Shown: positions 1-6,444 of the stretch, in pieces
How the letters are laid out: every line of letters starts with the position of its first letter
How positions within the stretch are numbered: the first letter of the stretch is position 1
DNA from: Gemmatimonadota bacterium
GTDB lineage: Bacteria; Gemmatimonadota; Gemmatimonadetes; Palauibacterales; Palauibacteraceae
Assembly (NCBI GenBank): GCA_030601615.1
Contig: JAUVTH010000070.1
Coordinates: 1 to 7,290, forward strand
Reading direction: 5' to 3'
DNA: 7,290 bases
Position numbers and translations under genes: made by a program
The notes under the pieces: generated by a model
Database searches by the model: none
The model's input: only the letters and a program-made list of their open reading frames with translations
Told to the model about the DNA's origin: nothing

Positions 1-258
1 GAGCAAGGGCGCACGGCCGGCTTTGACGGATGCAATCGATACTTCGGCGATTTCCGGATCAAGAATGGACACCAGATCGTCCAGGGACCGACGGGCGCGA
101 CCCTGATGGCATGTCCCGATGGCCGGATGGACCTCGAGCAGGCGTTCTTGCGGAACCTGTAAGCTGCGACCCGCGCCTTTCTGCGAGGCGGGGGTCTCGC
201 GCTGGAGGACGACGACGGCGTTGTCATGATCTTCGCTACGTGGGAGCCTATCGAGTGA
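1..258 (+). pseudogene. META-domain (HslJ-like) protein, 3' part, interrupted by an in-frame TAA
   Basis: Frame 1 is open from the left edge and reads GFDGCNRYFGDF, then LMACPDGRMDLEQAFLRNL, then TAA at 160-162. The GCNRY and MACP...EQAFL blocks are hallmarks of the META domain (Pfam PF03724), a small beta-barrel domain found in HslJ and in many secreted or lipid-anchored proteins of poorly known role. The same frame continues after the TAA as AATRAFLRGG, then LALEDDDGVVMIFATWEPIE, ending at TGA 256-258. That continuation matches the usual end of a META domain, where the 'QAFL..L' helix is followed by 'AAT..' and two final beta strands. The stop therefore removes about 31 residues that look native. 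It could be a recent nonsense mutation, a sequencing error, or rarely readthrough. The 5' end lies outside the window, so signal peptide and full length are unknown. Family assignment is fairly sure; pseudogene status is inferred. Confidence 0.7.
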
Positions 259-348
259 AAGCGGCGCTCCACCGCTTGCGGGCCGCAGACCGGTAGCGTA
301 TGGGCCGCACGCGCCCACTGGAGGTCTCGCTCCCCGGACATGTTTCAC

Positions 349-387
349 GCGCCCGACGGGGACTGCACCCGCCGGGCGCCTTTGCTT
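349..387 (+). terminator. Probable rho-independent terminator after the META gene
   Basis: The 12-base arms GCGCCCGACGGG (349-360) and CCCGCCGGGCGC (368-379) pair at 11 of 12 positions (one A/C mismatch) around a 7-base loop. They are followed by CTTTGCTT. The stem is very stable. The T-tract is short and interrupted, so termination strength is uncertain. It lies about 90 bp after the end of the META reading frame and about 55 bp before the next gene, where a terminator for the left-hand transcript is expected. Confidence 0.55.
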
Positions 388-442
388 AGACTGTAGTTTC
401 GGACTGTTTGGCAGCTTCCAACGGAGATCGAGCGGAGGGGTG

Positions 443-1321
443 ATGACGATTCTGGTGACGGGCGGAACCGGCACGGTGGGAAGCCACGTGGTCGCGAACC
501 TGGCGGCGGCGGGACAAGACACGCGGGTGCTGACTCGATCGCCGGAGAAAGCCGCGGCGCTGCCGAACGGAGTGACGGGAGCGATCGGCGCCCTTTCTGA
601 GCCGTCCACGCTCGGTCCGGCTTTCGAGGGTGTAGACCGATTGTTCCTCCTCACGCCTCTGGCACAGGACGAGGTGGCGCAGGGTCTGGCCGGGATCGAG
701 GCGGCGAGAGCAGCGGGTGTCCGGCGCATCGTTTTCATGTCCGTCCACAAAGCCGCGGACGCTCCTCAGATCCCCCATTTCCGAACCAAGGTTGAGATCG
801 CGCAGGGACTCGAGCGGTCCGGTCTGCCTTACACGGTCATCGAGCCCAACAGCTTCTACCAGAACGATGTGTGGGTTCAGCAGCCGCTCGTCGATTTCGG
901 CGTGTATCCGCATCCGCTAGGCTCCGTCGGGCTGAACCGTGTGGACGTCCGGGATATCGCGGCCGCAGCCGTCGCTGCCCTCACGGACGACGGGCACGAG
1001 GGCGAGCACTACCCGGTGGTCGGTCCCGACATCTGCACCGGGGAAGGTACGGCACAGGCCTGGGGGGCCGCGCTCGGCTCAGGCGTGATCTATGCCGGGG
1101 ACGACCTCGACGCGTGGGCTCAGGCCGCGTCAGCGATGATGCCCGACTGGCTCGTGGCGGACCTCCGGATCATGTACGGCGACTTTCAGGCCCGCGGGCT
1201 GCTCGCGAGCGATGATGACTTCGCCCGCCAGCGCCGAATCCTGGGCAGGGACCCGATACCGTTCGATCGGTTCGCGGCGGAAGTGGCCGCGACGTGGAAG
1301 ACGCAGGCCACCGGGGCCTGA
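443..1321 (+). CDS. NmrA-like atypical SDR, NAD(P)-dependent oxidoreductase or sensor
   Basis: This 292-residue protein is an atypical short-chain dehydrogenase of the NmrA/QorB-like group, expected in the cytoplasm. The N-terminal Rossmann dinucleotide-binding motif TGGTGTVG lies at residues 6-13. Arginine 32 in RVLTRSPEK, at the end of the second strand, is compatible with NADP binding. Later strands read DRLFLLTP (65-72) and RRIVFMSV (94-101), and the family signature SGLPYTVIEPNSFYQN covers 126-141. NRVDVRDIAAAAVAAL (165-180) is the usual 'DVRDIA' block. Length is typical. Such proteins reduce quinones or other carbonyl compounds, or act as redox sensors; the substrate cannot be read here. 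GGAGG at 434-438 sits 4 bases before ATG 443. A GTG at 440 would add one residue but overlaps the ribosome binding site too closely. The gene stands alone and converges with the glycosyltransferase gene, leaving a 10-bp gap. Confidence 0.88.
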   Translation: MTILVTGGTGTVGSHVVANLAAAGQDTRVLTRSPEKAAALPNGVTGAIGALSEPSTLGPAFEGVDRLFLLTPLAQDEVAQGLAGIEAARAAGVRRIVFMSVHKAADAPQIPHFRTKVEIAQGLERSGLPYTVIEPNSFYQNDVWVQQPLVDFGVYPHPLGSVGLNRVDVRDIAAAAVAALTDDGHEGEHYPVVGPDICTGEGTAQAWGAALGSGVIYAGDDLDAWAQAASAMMPDWLVADLRIMYGDFQARGLLASDDDFARQRRILGRDPIPFDRFAAEVAATWKTQATGA

Positions 1322-1331
1322 CCGTCAAGCT

Positions 1332-2912
1332 CTACGGGCCGGGCGTGAGTGGCTCTCCCGTCCAGTCCGTGAACGCCCACAGCCGATAATCCGCCGTCAC
1401 TCCTCGCCCGCGTCTTCTCTGCGTGGGGCCGATCTCCACTGTCGAAGAGAACCGGCCTTCGAGGTCTCGCACGATCTGACGGGCCCAGCCATCGTCGATG
1501 TCCACGAACACGAGACAGTCGCCGGCTGTCGCCGTTTCCTCGAATCCCGGCCAGATCGCATACTGGTTGCTGCGCCGCCGCACGTTCAGCGAGAACACGG
1601 CGGGACGGTCGGGAAGGTGGAAGCCGAGCTCCGAGGCCTCCTGGTACCGATTCGTGGCGACCCAGACGGCGGGACAGCCCGCGCTCCTGAGCTCCGCCCG
1701 CGCGTCATTCGTCACTAATGCCAACGAATCCCACCCGTGCGCCTGTGCGATCGGATCGCGGCGGGCATCGATCGGCAGCGCAGGCACCAGCGCCTGGATG
1801 TAGATGCCGACCACCAGAACCGCACCCAGCCACAGGCCCCACCTCAGCCAGCGGCCACTCGCTGACTTCCAACCAGCACCCAGCAGCACGACCCCCGCCA
1901 CGTACGCCGGCGCCGGCCAGTTGGGCTCGACGTGTCTGCGCAATGCGCTGAGCGCGAAGGTGCCGAATACCGCGAGCGCGATTCCCCCCAGCACGGTTCC
2001 CCTCGAGTCGCCTTCGCCTCTCAGCCCGTTCCGCAGAGCCCGGCCCACGACCACGGCTATCAACACGAACAGGATCGGCGACACGAGTCCGAGTTGGCCG
2101 CCCAGATAATCGAACTCCCGGTTCAAGCCGCCGAGCAGGCGAGACACGAGGCCCGCCTCCGAAGCCGCGCCACCGAATCCGTGCTCCAGCTGAAATGCGA
2201 ACGAAGGCCACCCCATCTGCGCATTCCACATGATGACGGGAGAGAACGCCGCGAGGCCAAGTCCGACTCCGATCCACGGTCCGGGCGTCAGGAGTCGCCG
2301 TCGGAGGCGCGGGTCCAGGGCGAATCCCAGCGCGACGCCGGCCGGCAGGAGCACCGCCGTGTACTTGGAGAGCATAGCTGCCCCAAGGGCCAGGCCGGTG
2401 ACGCACCACCAGCCAATGTCGGCCATGGTGCCCGGCTCCTTCTCCACCGCCCGAATCAGGGCCCACGTCGCTACCGCGAGCGCCGCGAGCAGGGGAGCGT
2501 CCGGCGTGGCGAGGAGCAGGCCGGCGGCGGCCAACGGCATGACAGCCAGGGCGAGCGCAGCCACCAGGGCCGACTTCCCGCCACCGAGCCGGCGCGTGAG
2601 CGCGATTCCCGCCACCGAGCCCACCAGGCCGAGAAGGACGGCTCCGAAGCGCACTCCCATTCGCGTGTCGCCGAACAGAGCCGTGCCGAACGCGATCACG
2701 GCCGCTATCCCGGGTGGATGATCGTAGTAGGAAGGGGCCGGCCTTCGGGACCATTCCCAGTAGTACGTCTCATCGGGGAACAGCGGTAGGAGACCGGCAA
2801 ACACGAGACGAACGAGGGTTGCTGTGAGGACCACCGCCAGCGCCAGCCGCCAGTAGCGGTCGTCGTCCTCCCCGAGCACGGGGTCAGTCGGCCTCTCGCC
2901 CTCCACGATCAC
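1332..2912 (-). CDS. GT39 (ArnT/PMT-type) integral membrane glycosyltransferase
   Basis: This 526-residue polytopic protein belongs to the dolichyl-phosphate-mannose mannosyltransferase/ArnT-like GT-C superfamily (GT39, PMT_2). Family members transfer a sugar from a polyprenyl-phosphate carrier to lipid A, protein or glycan on the outer face of the inner membrane. Visible motifs are FPDETYYWEWSR (45-56), with the acidic pair expected in the catalytic first periplasmic loop, YYDHPPG (62-68), ATPDAPLLAA (135-144), LSKYTAVLLP (181-190) and RHVEPNWPAPAY (326-337). About ten hydrophobic segments span residues 23-380. A soluble tail of about 145 residues follows. The start GTG 2912 lies 10 bp after the aminotransferase stop, so the two are probably one transcript. 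The ribosome binding site is weak, so translation may depend on coupling, and a second GTG at 2906 is a possible alternative start. Donor and acceptor are not predictable; the family call is firm. Confidence 0.9.
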   Translation of the reverse strand: MIVEGERPTDPVLGEDDDRYWRLALAVVLTATLVRLVFAGLLPLFPDETYYWEWSRRPAPSYYDHPPGIAAVIAFGTALFGDTRMGVRFGAVLLGLVGSVAGIALTRRLGGGKSALVAALALAVMPLAAAGLLLATPDAPLLAALAVATWALIRAVEKEPGTMADIGWWCVTGLALGAAMLSKYTAVLLPAGVALGFALDPRLRRRLLTPGPWIGVGLGLAAFSPVIMWNAQMGWPSFAFQLEHGFGGAASEAGLVSRLLGGLNREFDYLGGQLGLVSPILFVLIAVVVGRALRNGLRGEGDSRGTVLGGIALAVFGTFALSALRRHVEPNWPAPAYVAGVVLLGAGWKSASGRWLRWGLWLGAVLVVGIYIQALVPALPIDARRDPIAQAHGWDSLALVTNDARAELRSAGCPAVWVATNRYQEASELGFHLPDRPAVFSLNVRRRSNQYAIWPGFEETATAGDCLVFVDIDDGWARQIVRDLEGRFSSTVEIGPTQRRRGRGVTADYRLWAFTDWTGEPLTPGP

Positions 2913-2922
2913 CGGGTCCGGG

Positions 2923-4110
2923 TCACCCGGTCTCGAGCGCCTCGGCCGCTGCTGCCAGCCCGGCCGCTGCGTCCAGCTCGATGCCCTGGCGAGCGAAGCC
3001 GTCCGCCAGCGCCGGAAGAAGGGCCAGCACGTTTCGCGGCTGCGCAGAGTGCCCCATGCACCCGATTCGGATGATCTTCCCAGCCAGGTCGCCGAGGCCT
3101 CCCGCGATCTCGATGCCGTGCGTCAGCAGGATGTGCCTGCACAAGGCCTTCGCGTCCACGCTCTCCGGGATCCGCACCGCATTCAGGCTGGGCAGCCAGA
3201 ATCTGTCCTCCGGATTCATCCGCAGGCCCATCGCCTCGACACCGGCCTTCAGGGCGCCCGCGACCCGCAGGTGCCGGGCCCACCGCTGCTCGATTCCCTC
3301 TTCCGCCACAAGCCGGAGAGCTTCGCGCAGGCCGTAGATGGCCGTGATGGGCGCGGTGTGGTGATATGAGCGATCGTCTCCCCAGTAGCTCTCCAGCAGG
3401 CCCACGTCGAGGTACCAGCTCCTCACGAGCTCGGACCGGTTCCTCACTTTGTCGAACGCACGCTCGTTGAGGCTAAGGGGACTCGCCCCCGGCGGGCAGG
3501 ACAGGCACTTCTGGCCGCCCGAGTACGCGACGTCGATGCCCCATTCATCGACCCGGAGCTCCACGCCGCCGAGAGATGTGACCGTGTCGGCGATCACGAA
3601 CGCGTCGTGCTCGTGCGCGATCCGGGTAAGCTCGGGCACGTCGGGCTGCAGGGCCCCGGTGCTCGTCTCCGCATGGACGAAGCCGAACACCCGAGGTCGG
3701 TGCTCTTCAAACGCCGCCCGGACGTCGTCCGGATCCAGGGGCTCCCCCCAAGGGGCGTGGACGTGCACCACTTCGCCGCCTGCGCGACGCGCCATGCTGT
3801 CCATCCTGGCGCCGAAGTACCCGTTCGTCGGCACGAGGACCACGTCGCCCGGTTCGATCATGTTGGTGAACGCGGCCTCCATCGCGGCCGAGCCCGTTCC
3901 GCTCACCGGGATCGTCCAGCGGTTATCCGTGCGGAACGCGTATCTCAGGAGCGCCTGCACCTCCTGCATGATCTCGATGAAGGCCGGATCGAGATGGCCC
4001 ACGAGCGGAGTGCTCATGGCGCGGAGGACACGAGGATGAACGTCGCTCGGTCCGGGGCCCATGAGGAGCCGATCCGGGGGGTTCAGGTCTCCGACTTCAG
4101 GTCTCTGCAT
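2923..4110 (-). CDS. Class V aminotransferase, alanine/serine--glyoxylate type
   Basis: This 395-residue PLP enzyme belongs to the AGXT/serine-glyoxylate aminotransferase branch of fold type I, class V. It is expected to transfer an amino group from alanine or serine to glyoxylate, giving glycine. Visible elements are the N-terminal GPGPSDVHPRVL (18-29), the cofactor-phosphate loop SGTGSAAMEAA (70-80), HAETSTGALQ (146-155), IADTVTSLGG (173-182) with Asp175 for the pyridine nitrogen, and SGGQKCLSCPPG (197-208) with Lys201 as the Schiff-base lysine. YHHTAPITAIYGLREAL (249-265) and RIGCMGHSAQPRNV (348-361) follow, with Arg348 likely binding the substrate carboxylate. All key residues are present and the length is typical. 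ATG 4110 was chosen because family similarity starts just after it. The frame is open 85 codons further upstream, but that part is unlike the family and runs into the divergent gene. It is the first gene of a probable pair with the glycosyltransferase. Serine versus alanine preference cannot be decided. Confidence 0.92.
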   Translation of the reverse strand: MQRPEVGDLNPPDRLLMGPGPSDVHPRVLRAMSTPLVGHLDPAFIEIMQEVQALLRYAFRTDNRWTIPVSGTGSAAMEAAFTNMIEPGDVVLVPTNGYFGARMDSMARRAGGEVVHVHAPWGEPLDPDDVRAAFEEHRPRVFGFVHAETSTGALQPDVPELTRIAHEHDAFVIADTVTSLGGVELRVDEWGIDVAYSGGQKCLSCPPGASPLSLNERAFDKVRNRSELVRSWYLDVGLLESYWGDDRSYHHTAPITAIYGLREALRLVAEEGIEQRWARHLRVAGALKAGVEAMGLRMNPEDRFWLPSLNAVRIPESVDAKALCRHILLTHGIEIAGGLGDLAGKIIRIGCMGHSAQPRNVLALLPALADGFARQGIELDAAAGLAAAAEALETG

Positions 4111-4240
4111 GGATCGATCTTCGGAAACGGGTGTCGACCTCCGCCCGGGCAGCCGTGTGCCACAGCATCGGGCAGGACCTGAGAATACGAAGGCGTGAGG
4201 CGACAGGGAACCGACGGCTGCTCTCACTGGTTTGGCGGGC
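4111..4240. promoter_or_regulatory. Divergent intergenic region between aminotransferase and DUF547 genes
   Basis: These 130 bp separate two divergently transcribed starts, so promoters for both directions should lie here. I find no convincing -35/-10 pair and no strong inverted repeat. The assignment rests on gene arrangement only. Neither neighbouring start has a strong Shine-Dalgarno sequence. Confidence 0.4.
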
Positions 4241-5101
4241 ATGGACGAAAAACCGAAGGGACCGAGCCACTGGCGAGTCCTCCGCTCGTTGTGGCGAGCC
4301 AGCCGCAGCCGGCCGCCGCGACCCACCGGCAGAGGCACGTTCGACCACGAGTCCCTGGCACCCATACTCGACCTCGTGGCGCGAAGCGGGATCGCCGGCG
4401 CCGCATCGCTTCGTGAAGAGCTTGCTGCTTACCGTGGTTCCCTGGGCATCGTTGACCCTGACCAATTGAACCGGGACGAGGCGCTCGCCTTCTGGATCAA
4501 CCTTTACAACGCTGAGGTTCTCGCAGCGGCGGTCGATGCGCGGGAGGAGGGACTCGACTCCTTGCTTCGGATTCCGGACGCGTTCGATCGACGACGATTC
4601 ACGATCGCAGGAGAAGTTCTGTCGCTCGACGACATCGAGCATGGAAAGATCCGCCGCTTCGGCGATCCTCGAATCCACGCGGCGCTGGTGTGCGGGTGCG
4701 TTTCATGCCCTTCTCTACCCGCCGAGCCGATGCGGGGGGCGGACCTGCACGAGCTGCTGGACGCCGCCACGACGTCGTTCCTGGCGGAGGGCGGCACCGT
4801 TGCCGATCCGGACGCGGGGGAGCTGCGGCTATCCCGGATCTTCATGTGGTACGGGGCGGACTTCGTCTACCCGAAGACCATGCCTCGGTGGCGACGCGTG
4901 GCCCGGCGCTCCATCGCTCTCACCCTGCGACGCTGGATGCCTGCCGAGGAAGTCCGGTGGCTGGAGAACGAACGCCCCCGAATTCAGTTTCTCCCCTACG
5001 ACTGGTCGCTCGCCTGCCGCGTCGGTCAGCCCCCCGTTGCCTCTACCCTGTCTGCCGGGATCGATACCCGAATCAGTCCACGAAAGTCGCCGACCGCATA
5101 G
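4241..5101 (+). CDS. DUF547 domain protein with an extended C-terminus
   Basis: This 286-residue protein carries the DUF547 domain (PF04784), whose biochemical function is unknown. Diagnostic blocks are ALAFWINLYNAEVL (81-94), DIEHGKIRRFGDPRIHAALV (131-150) followed by CGCVSCPSL (151-159), LSRIFMWYGADF (197-208), and the closing block ENERPRIQFLPYDWSLA (242-258). Many relatives are secreted. This one has an Arg-rich N-terminus (residues 12-31) with no evident signal peptide or membrane segment, so it may be cytoplasmic. The domain ends at residue 258, yet the frame runs another 28 residues to TAG 5099-5101, overlapping the convergent DUF3365 gene by 76 bp. The tail has no family features, and codon 259 (TGC at 5015-5017) is one base from TGA, so a lost stop codon is plausible. 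ATG 4241 is preferred over TTG 4232; an in-frame stop at 4196-4198 bounds the start. Family call sure, role unknown. Confidence 0.87.
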   Translation: MDEKPKGPSHWRVLRSLWRASRSRPPRPTGRGTFDHESLAPILDLVARSGIAGAASLREELAAYRGSLGIVDPDQLNRDEALAFWINLYNAEVLAAAVDAREEGLDSLLRIPDAFDRRRFTIAGEVLSLDDIEHGKIRRFGDPRIHAALVCGCVSCPSLPAEPMRGADLHELLDAATTSFLAEGGTVADPDAGELRLSRIFMWYGADFVYPKTMPRWRRVARRSIALTLRRWMPAEEVRWLENERPRIQFLPYDWSLACRVGQPPVASTLSAGIDTRISPRKSPTA

Positions 5102-5637
5102 TCCATGGCCAGGTCGTCGGGATAACGCTCATCCAGAATCGCCTGGACCGCCGGATCGATCTCTTCCGATGTGCCGTGACACTTGAGGCAGGGAGGGGCC
5201 ACGGAGAGAGATTGGTAGTACCGGTATTCACCACGCCCCACCTTCTGCACCCACTCACCCGGCAGCTCGCCGGTCTCGGCCAGCACGGTCTCGAAGTGCC
5301 TGAGCGCCTCGGCTTCCGGCTGGTCCGGCGCGTTGGCAGGGTTCCGGTACCGCGTCGTGGTCCGCTTGATCTCGAGCCCCTGATCGGCCTCCACACCGGC
5401 CATGAGCGCGCCGGCGCTGGTGGAACAGAACTCGATCGCGCTCGCGGGCCCGCCTTGCTGCATGGCGCCGGTGAGGTTCGTGATGAGGATGCCCTTCAGT
5501 GCGTCCGCCGCCGCCGCGCCCGCTTCAACGACCTGGGCCTCCACGGCGGGACTCATCTCGCCTCCCTCGCCGCCAGTGCACGCACACATCGCCAGCGCTA
5601 CAAGAGTGACAAGCTTGCCTCTCGACAGGTGATCCAT
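5026..5637 (-). CDS. DUF3365 (Tll0287-like) c-type heme protein, exported
   Basis: This 203-residue protein carries the DUF3365/Tll0287-like domain, a PAS-like fold that binds one c-type heme and is thought to act in redox sensing or electron transfer outside the cytoplasm. The N-terminus (residues 7-20, GKLVTLVALAMCAC) is a basic-plus-hydrophobic Sec signal with Cys18 and Cys20. LAMC or MCAC would be an imperfect lipobox, so lipid anchoring is possible but not certain. Downstream, KRTTTRYRNPANAPD (91-105) and EYRYYQSLSV (137-146) precede the heme motif CLKCH (150-154). DERYPDDLAMDYAVGDFRGL (169-188) followed by IRVSIP is the characteristic end. GGGAGG at 5650-5645 lies 7 bases before ATG 5637, which settles the start. 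The frame continues upstream to 5775, but that extension would bury the signal peptide. Its stop lies within the DUF547 reading frame. It is transcribed divergently from the pilin genes. Confidence 0.9.
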   Translation of the reverse strand: MDHLSRGKLVTLVALAMCACTGGEGGEMSPAVEAQVVEAGAAAADALKGILITNLTGAMQQGGPASAIEFCSTSAGALMAGVEADQGLEIKRTTTRYRNPANAPDQPEAEALRHFETVLAETGELPGEWVQKVGRGEYRYYQSLSVAPPCLKCHGTSEEIDPAVQAILDERYPDDLAMDYAVGDFRGLIRVSIPADRVEATGG

Positions 5638-5644
5638 GGTAAAG

Positions 5645-5650
5645 CCTCCC
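5645..5650 (-). promoter_or_regulatory. Strong Shine-Dalgarno of the DUF3365 gene
   Basis: The minus strand reads GGGAGG, 7 bases before ATG 5637. It is the clearest ribosome binding site in the window. It rejects the longer in-frame start at 5775 and leaves the signal peptide at the true N-terminus. Confidence 0.8.
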
Positions 5651-5793
5651 GGGGAATCGTGTGCCGAAATCTCCCTGAAGATCTTGCACCCTGCGGAAAA
5701 TTGCCACCATGCCCGGGTCCAGCGCCGGAACGGGTGATTTCGGGTACTGTTCGGTACGCGCCCGACCGAATGCACAGCCTTGGGACATGTAAC

Positions 5794-5819
5794 TCACATA
5801 ATGGCACACCATTATGTGA
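5794..5819. promoter_or_regulatory. Perfect 11-bp inverted repeat, candidate operator
   Basis: The left arm TCACATAATGG (5794-5804) and right arm CCATTATGTGA (5809-5819) are exact reverse complements separated by CACA. The element is far more AT-rich than its surroundings. It lies 156 bp from the DUF3365 start and 150 bp from the pilin start, close to the centre of the gap. Each strand contains CATAAT, five of six bases of a -10 box, but without a matching -35 at the right distance. The size suits a dimeric repressor or activator site. A transcript hairpin is the alternative, but no T-tract follows on either strand, which argues against a terminator. No cognate regulator gene is in the window. 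Confidence 0.55.
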
Positions 5820-5969
5820 TCGAGACTACCGCCGACATGACCGTGATCCGTGGGGTGTGACGTCTCCGGGTTTTGGATCGGTGGCTGGTCCACGAATTGC
5901 TCCTTCAGGGTGCGTGAGAGCGGTGCACCCGATGCCCGGTAGACACGCAACGGCATGCGAATGGACCAT

Positions 5970-6434
5970 ATGAACCGTCTATTAAGAGGCAACCAGAGAG
6001 GCTTCACGCTCGTCGAGCTGCTGATCGCCGTCACGATCATGAGCGTCGTGGGCCTGATGGCCAGCACTTCGTTCAGGGACTTCCGTCAGCGGACGATCCT
6101 GAACCGGGCGGCGCAGGTTGTGGCGGCGGACGCCGCATTGACGCGGACCTACGCGATCCGCGAGCGCAGCAACGTATCTCTGGTCGCCGATGAATCGAAC
6201 CAGAGCTACCAGATCCGGGATGCGAGCGGCAACGTGCTGAAAACGCGTTGGTTCGACGCCGACTCGGATCTTCCGCTGGACTCGCTGAACATACGCCTCG
6301 CGGGTGACTCTCTGACTTTCAACGCGCGCGGCATGCTCGTGTCCGCGTTCGCCGTGATCGACGTCGGAAGCAACTCCGGCTCGAAAACGGTGACTGTAAA
6401 CGGGCTCGGGCGGCATCGAATTACCACGAACTGA
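5970..6434 (+). CDS. Minor type IV pilin/pseudopilin, FimT/GspH-like
   Basis: This protein of about 154 residues starts with a type III (prepilin) signal: a short basic leader MNRLLRGNQRG, then FTLVELLIAVTIMSVVGL. The prepilin peptidase should cut between Gly11 and Phe12 and methylate the Phe. Glu16 is the conserved +5 glutamate. The hydrophobic helix anchors it in the inner membrane before assembly. The rest (residues 36-154) fits a FimT/GspH head: DAALTRTYAIRERSNVSLVA, a strand-rich middle with TFNARGML (about 113-120), and the C-terminal TVNGLGRHRITTN, where FimT/GspH proteins often end in 'G.I....'. ATG 5955 and ATG 5961 are in-frame alternatives. ATG 5970 is preferred because it gives the same MNR leader type as the third pilin gene; no start has a clear Shine-Dalgarno. 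It is first in the pilin operon. A type II secretion role (GspH) cannot be excluded. Confidence 0.85.
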   Translation: MNRLLRGNQRGFTLVELLIAVTIMSVVGLMASTSFRDFRQRTILNRAAQVVAADAALTRTYAIRERSNVSLVADESNQSYQIRDASGNVLKTRWFDADSDLPLDSLNIRLAGDSLTFNARGMLVSAFAVIDVGSNSGSKTVTVNGLGRHRITTN

Positions 6435-6444
6435 GGTTGGGGCG

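Larger units (their letters stand above)
5638..5969. promoter_or_regulatory. Gene-free divergent control region between DUF3365 and pilin genes
   Basis: These 332 bp lie between the DUF3365 start (minus) and the first pilin start (plus). No reading frame here resembles a protein; the small frame from ATG 5709 encodes only 27 residues with no recognisable features. The region must hold the promoters for both directions. It contains a perfect AT-rich inverted repeat (5794-5819) near its centre. A weaker 6-bp inverted repeat, GGGTGC (5908-5913) and GCACCC (5925-5930), lies about 40 bp before the pilin start and could fold in the leader RNA. I cannot identify a convincing sigma-70 promoter. Confidence 0.5.

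Noticed and set aside
382..410. TTGCTT as a possible -35 box for the oxidoreductase gene
   Set aside because: At 16-18 bp spacing no acceptable -10 is present, and the bases form the tail of the terminator-like hairpin.
1705..2754. Long minus-strand frame of about 350 codons inside the glycosyltransferase gene
   Set aside because: It lies out of frame with the clearly homologous GT39 protein, and its translation is Arg/Gly/Pro-rich low-complexity sequence typical of shadow frames in GC-rich DNA.
1932..2789. Antisense plus-strand frame of 285 codons opposite the glycosyltransferase gene
   Set aside because: The translation is dominated by Arg, Glu, Gln and Ser with no domain pattern. It is an open antisense frame created by GC-rich codon use.
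4111..4365. An 85-codon upstream extension of the aminotransferase frame
   Set aside because: It does not resemble the family, would overlap the divergent DUF547 gene, and the 395-residue form already has the usual length.
5638..5775. A 46-residue upstream extension of the DUF3365 frame
   Set aside because: The strong Shine-Dalgarno at 5650-5645 and the signal peptide beginning at ATG 5637 fix the start.
5797..5816. CATAAT on both strands of the inverted repeat as back-to-back -10 boxes
   Set aside because: No -35-like hexamer is found at suitable spacing on either strand, so I keep only the operator interpretation.
4690..5973. Plus-strand frame of 427 codons across the DUF547 and DUF3365 genes and the gap
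   Set aside because: It runs out of frame through DUF547 and antisense through DUF3365, both well supported by conserved motifs. The translation has no coherent domain.
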